Assembly: GCF_018070565.1 (NCBI RefSeq)
Contig: NZ_JAGPXL010000002.1
Location: 124,001 to 188,000, forward strand
Origin: Streptomyces sp. B93
GTDB taxonomy: Bacteria; Actinomycetota; Actinomycetes; Streptomycetales; Streptomycetaceae
Reading direction: 5' to 3'
Length of the DNA stretch: 64,000 nt
In this document: positions 61,011 through 64,000 of the stretch, piece after piece
Numbering within the stretch: the first letter of the stretch is position 1
How the letters are laid out: the number at the start of each line of letters is the position of its first letter
Position numbers and translations under genes: made by a program
The notes under the pieces: generated by a model
Told to the model about the DNA's origin: nothing
The model's database searches: none
Seen by the model: the letters and a program-made list of their open reading frames with translations, nothing else

Positions 61011-62173
61011 CTCTCTCCCTCGCGCTCCCCGTGGAGCGGCAGTACGGCGGTCACCTCGAAGCCCTCGGCGGCGCGCGGTCCGGCGTCCAGCACCCCGCCG
61101 ACGCTGCGTACGCGTTCGCGCATGCCGATGAGGCCGAAGCCGGGGGTGGCGCTGCCCTGGCCGGCGCCGTCGTCGGTGACCGAGACGTGCAGGCCGTCCT
61201 GTTCCTGGTGGACCCGCACCCGGACGGTGAGGTCGTCGCGGCCGCCGTGCCGGACCGCGTTGGTGAGCGCCTCCTGCACGATCCGGTAGGCGGCGGCACC
61301 GACGGCGGGCGGCACGCCGTCGGCGCGCACGGAGAGGTCGACGTCGGCGCCCGCGGCGCGCGCGGTGTCCGCGAGGTCGGCGAGGCCGCGCAGGTCGGGC
61401 AGTGGGCCGCGGACGTCGGGGGTGTCGTGGTCGCGCAGCACCTCCAGGGTGGTGCGCAGTTCGCCGCGGGCACTGCGGCAGGTGCCGGCGATGTCGTCGA
61501 GGGCCTTGGCGACGGCGGCGCGGTCGAGGCGTTCGGGGTCGGCGGCCAGGACGTGTGCGGCGACGGAGGTCTGCACGCCGATCAGGGTGATGCTGTGGGC
61601 GAGCAGGTCGTGCAGGTCGCGGGCGATGCGCAGGCGCTCCTCGGCGACGCGGCGGCGGGCCTCCTCCTCGCGGGTGCGTTCGGCGCGTTCGGCGCGTTCG
61701 ACGATGGAGGCGATGTACTGGCGGTGGACGCGGACGTACCCGCCGAGGATCAGTACGGCGACGGCCCAGCCGAAGATCCGCACGGTCTCCGTCAATCCGC
61801 CCGGGTTGGTGAGGGCGTTGCTGGTGAGCGTCCCGGCCAGCACCAGCGCGCCGACGAGGACCGTGCGGCGTACGGTCCCGGTCACGGCGACGGTGTAGAG
61901 CGCCACCATGGTCGCGGGGACGGGGGCGCTGTGGTGGAAGTCGAGCGCGTGGTACGGCGCCACGAGGGCCACGACCAGCAGCAGCACCAGGACCGGTCGG
62001 CGGCGGCGCCAGACGAGCGGCACGGTGGAGGCGAGCAGCAGTGTCCAGCCCAGCGCGTCGGGGGTGCGGGCGTCGCCGACGAACGCGGCGAGGAGCGCGC
62101 TGACGGCGGCCAGGACGACGGCCAGTCCCGCGTCCCGCCGAAGGCCGGGGTCTCTTCCGGTGGTTGCCCGCAC
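61007..62173 (-). CDS. Sensor histidine kinase (NarX/DesK-like)
   Basis: A 388-aa membrane kinase. About four to six helices (residues 15-145), then a coiled coil (IASIVERAERAERTREEEAR), the HisKA_3 box RIARDLHDLLAHSITLIGVQ with phospho-His H188, and the ATPase domain (VQEALTNAVRHGG, GFGLIGMRERVRS). GTG start. The short N-terminal membrane domain has no clear extracellular sensor, so a membrane or small-molecule signal is likely. Confidence 0.93.
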   Translation of the reverse strand: MRATTGRDPGLRRDAGLAVVLAAVSALLAAFVGDARTPDALGWTLLLASTVPLVWRRRRPVLVLLLVVALVAPYHALDFHHSAPVPATMVALYTVAVTGTVRRTVLVGALVLAGTLTSNALTNPGGLTETVRIFGWAVAVLILGGYVRVHRQYIASIVERAERAERTREEEARRRVAEERLRIARDLHDLLAHSITLIGVQTSVAAHVLAADPERLDRAAVAKALDDIAGTCRSARGELRTTLEVLRDHDTPDVRGPLPDLRGLADLADTARAAGADVDLSVRADGVPPAVGAAAYRIVQEALTNAVRHGGRDDLTVRVRVHQEQDGLHVSVTDDGAGQGSATPGFGLIGMRERVRSVGGVLDAGPRAAEGFEVTAVLPLHGEREGER

Positions 62174-62192
62174 GGGTTCATCTTCCGGGAGG

Positions 62193-62223
62193 AGGGTGCC
62201 CCTCCGGCAGGGAGGGGCACCCT
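62193..62223 (-). terminator. Terminator between the MMPL gene and the kinase
   Basis: AGGGTGCCCCTCC (62193-62205) pairs perfectly with GGAGGGGCACCCT (62211-62223) over GGCAG. Eight bases past the MMPL stop on the minus strand, so the two-component genes need their own promoter. Confidence 0.85.
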
Positions 62224-62230
62224 GGGGACG

Positions 62231-64000
62231 TCAGACCGGTTCGGGCTGCCGCTGCCGTGGTACCGGCTCGGTCTCCTTGGACAGTCGTCCGGGCCACCAC
62301 ACCTTGCGCCGCAGCAGCACGCTCGCCGTGGTCACCAGGTAGGTGCGGACGAGGAAGGTGTCGAGGAGGACGCCGACCGCGATGACGAAGCCGAGTTCGA
62401 CGAGCGCCACCAGTGGCAGTGTGGTGAGGACGGCGAAGGTGGCGGCGAGGACGACGCCCGCGGAGGCGATGACGCCGCCGGTGGTGCGCAGCGCGGTGAG
62501 CGCGGCGGCGGCGGGTTCGGTGCCCGCGAGGGACTCCTCGCGCATGCGGTGCATCAGGAAGATGCCGTAGTCGACGCCGAGGGCGACGAGGAAGACGAAG
62601 GAGAGCAGGCCGAGGCCGGGGTCGGTGCCGTCGAAGCCGAACAGGGGCCCGAAGACGAGGCCGCCGATGCCGAGGGCGGCGCCCCACACGGCGACGACGG
62701 CGCCGAGCAGCAGCAGCGGGGCGACGAGGCTGCGCAGCAGTCCGACGAGGATGACGAAGACGGCGGCGAGCACCAGCGGAACGATGACCTTGCGGTCGCG
62801 GGCCTCGCTGTCGGCGAGGTCGAGCTGCTGGGCGCTGGGCCCGCCGACGTAGGTGTCGCCGAGGTCGTCGAGTCCGGCGCGCAGGGCGTCGATGGTGCGG
62901 GTCTCGGCCGGGGTCTCGGGGGCGGCGGTGGCGTAGACGGTGATCTCCGTCCAGCCCTGTCCGCTGCGTCCGGCGGCCGCTTCGGCGACCCCGTCGGTGG
63001 AGCGGATCCCGGCCAGGGCGGCGTCGGCGCGGCCGGTGGGCGCCATCACGGTGATGGGCTGGCTGCCGCGTTCGGGGTAGGCCTCGGCGAGGGTCTTCCC
63101 GGCGCTGATGGACTCGGGCCGGTCGGTGAAGGAGTCCTCCTGCTTGAGGCTGCCGGGCAGGTTGAGCACGCCGAGGGCGAGCGCGCCGAGCAGCAGGGCG
63201 CCGCCGGTGAGGACGGCGACGGGGCGGCGGGTGGCGGAGGTGCCCATGGCGGCGAACAGGGACCGGCGGGCCTTGGGCGTGCTGCCGAAGGCGGGGACCA
63301 TCGGCCAGAAGACCCGCCGTCCGAGCAGTACGAGTACGGCGGGCAGCAGTGTCGTCATCGCCACCAGTGCCGCGAGGACGCCGACCGTGCCGACGGGGCC
63401 CATGCCGCTGCTGCTGTTGAGGTCGGCGGCGAGCAGGCAGAGCAGTCCGGCGGCGACGGTGCCGGAGGAGGCGAGGATGGCCGGTCCGCAGCCGCGCAGG
63501 GCGGCCCGCATGGCGTCGTAGGGCCGTTCGTGGCGGCGTAGTTCCTCGCGGTAGCGGGAGATGAGCAGCAGGGCGTAGTCGGTGCCCGCGCCGAGGACGA
63601 GGACGGTCATGATGCCGCCGCTCTGGCCGGTGATGGTGACGTCGAGGAGTTCGTGCATGCCGTAGGCGGCGGCCATGGACAGGGAGGCGGCCGCGCCGGC
63701 GACGGCGAGCGGGACCAGCCACAGGAAGGGGCTGCGGTAGATGACGATCAGCAGCACGGTGACGACGCCGAGGGTGGCGAGCAGCAGGGTGCCGTCGATC
63801 GTCTCGAAGACCTTGCCCATGTCGGTCTGGAGGGCGCCCGGCCCGCCGACCTCGACGCCGAGTCCGCCGCCGCCCTCGGCTCTCTCGCGGACGTCGTCGA
63901 CGAAGGCGTCCCTGGCCTCTTCGTCCTGGCCGGGTTCGGTGGTGGAGACCGGGTACATGAGGGTGGTGCCGTCGGTGGACGGGATGCCCTGGGGTGTGCC
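62231..64000 (-). CDS. MMPL-family transporter (5' end cut by window)
   Basis: The C-terminal about 590 residues of an MMPL/RND-like exporter; the frame stays open to the window edge. Two membrane blocks of six helices (VTVLLIVIYRSPFLWLVPLA and VIVPLVLAAVFVILVGLLRS regions), the conserved first-block motif LVLGAGTDYALLLISRYREE, a periplasmic domain (SISAGKTLAEAYPERGSQPI), and the second-block motif FVFLVALGVDYGIFLMHRMR with Asp and Tyr for proton coupling. MMPL proteins export lipids, siderophores or drugs. The two-component pair downstream may regulate it. Confidence 0.93.
   Translation of the reverse strand, partial: GTPQGIPSTDGTTLMYPVSTTEPGQDEEARDAFVDDVRERAEGGGGLGVEVGGPGALQTDMGKVFETIDGTLLLATLGVVTVLLIVIYRSPFLWLVPLAVAGAAASLSMAAAYGMHELLDVTITGQSGGIMTVLVLGAGTDYALLLISRYREELRRHERPYDAMRAALRGCGPAILASSGTVAAGLLCLLAADLNSSSGMGPVGTVGVLAALVAMTTLLPAVLVLLGRRVFWPMVPAFGSTPKARRSLFAAMGTSATRRPVAVLTGGALLLGALALGVLNLPGSLKQEDSFTDRPESISAGKTLAEAYPERGSQPITVMAPTGRADAALAGIRSTDGVAEAAAGRSGQGWTEITVYATAAPETPAETRTIDALRAGLDDLGDTYVGGPSAQQLDLADSEARDRKVIVPLVLAAVFVILVGLLRSLVAPLLLLGAVVAVWGAALGIGGLVFGPLFGFDGTDPGLGLLSFVFLVALGVDYGIFLMHRMREESLAGTEPAAAALTALRTTGGVIASAGVVLAATFAVLTTLPLVALVELGFVIAVGVLLDTFLVRTYLVTTASVLLRRKVWWPGRLSKETEPVPRQRQPEPV

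Noticed and set aside
61031..63541. A plus-strand 836-codon frame opposite the kinase and MMPL genes
   Set aside because: Gly/Glu/Asp-rich antisense product crossing a strong terminator; both opposite genes are certain.

Overview
The window is high-GC actinobacterial chromosome, almost certainly Streptomyces. Third codon positions are strongly G/C biased, GTG starts are common, and there are many Tat and sortase-type surface proteins. The order hrdA, dnaG, nasA, nirBD, ppdK, glyS, znuACB-zur, uppS, recO matches, from memory, the core chromosome of Streptomyces coelicolor. I see no rRNA, tRNA, CRISPR array or intact transposon. The genes at both edges are cut.

Layout. 0-8 kb: end of an ABC exporter, sigma factor HrdA, an unknown protein, primase DnaG, an FAD oxidoreductase and a dGTPase-like protein. 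8-21 kb: nitrate/nitrite assimilation (sirohydrochlorin chelatase, NasA, an FAD reductase, NirB, NirD), interrupted by a surface-protein island (Excalibur protein, sortase-associated protein, class F sortase) and small redox genes. A GlnR-like box precedes the FAD reductase-nirBD operon. 21-27 kb: an SDR, two Tat-exported beta-propeller proteins, a peptidoglycan-binding protein, an LAETG-anchored Excalibur protein and a damaged Rpn-type nuclease gene. 27-37 kb: ppdK, then a ROK regulator divergent from a two-gene glycoside hydrolase operon, then an LTA-synthase-like membrane sulfatase.

37-47 kb: dus, a small zinc-ribbon protein, an aldo/keto reductase-TetR pair with a perfect 16-bp-arm palindrome in its promoter, a LysE exporter behind a large hairpin, glyS, the zinc uptake operon znuACB with a Zur box over a probably leaderless znuA start, then zur, uppS and recO. 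47-52 kb: a DUF1266 protein, a Tat-secreted protein, a small membrane protein, a DUF1906 lysin-like gene that has lost its start and N-terminal half, a protein phosphatase, and an ECF sigma factor with a membrane partner. 52-60 kb: a peptide/sialic-acid-type ABC importer with a permease-ATPase fusion, a DHDPS/NAL-family aldolase and a convergent secreted GH33 sialidase, together a likely sialic acid scavenging locus. 60-64 kb: a NarL-type two-component system and an MMPL exporter.

Two recurring patterns lie outside the genes. Short perfect or near-perfect tandem duplications (16-49 bp units) sit in many intergenic gaps, often touching stop codons. A dispersed ~23-bp element (core CGCAGTTCCCCGCG) occurs four times near gene ends.
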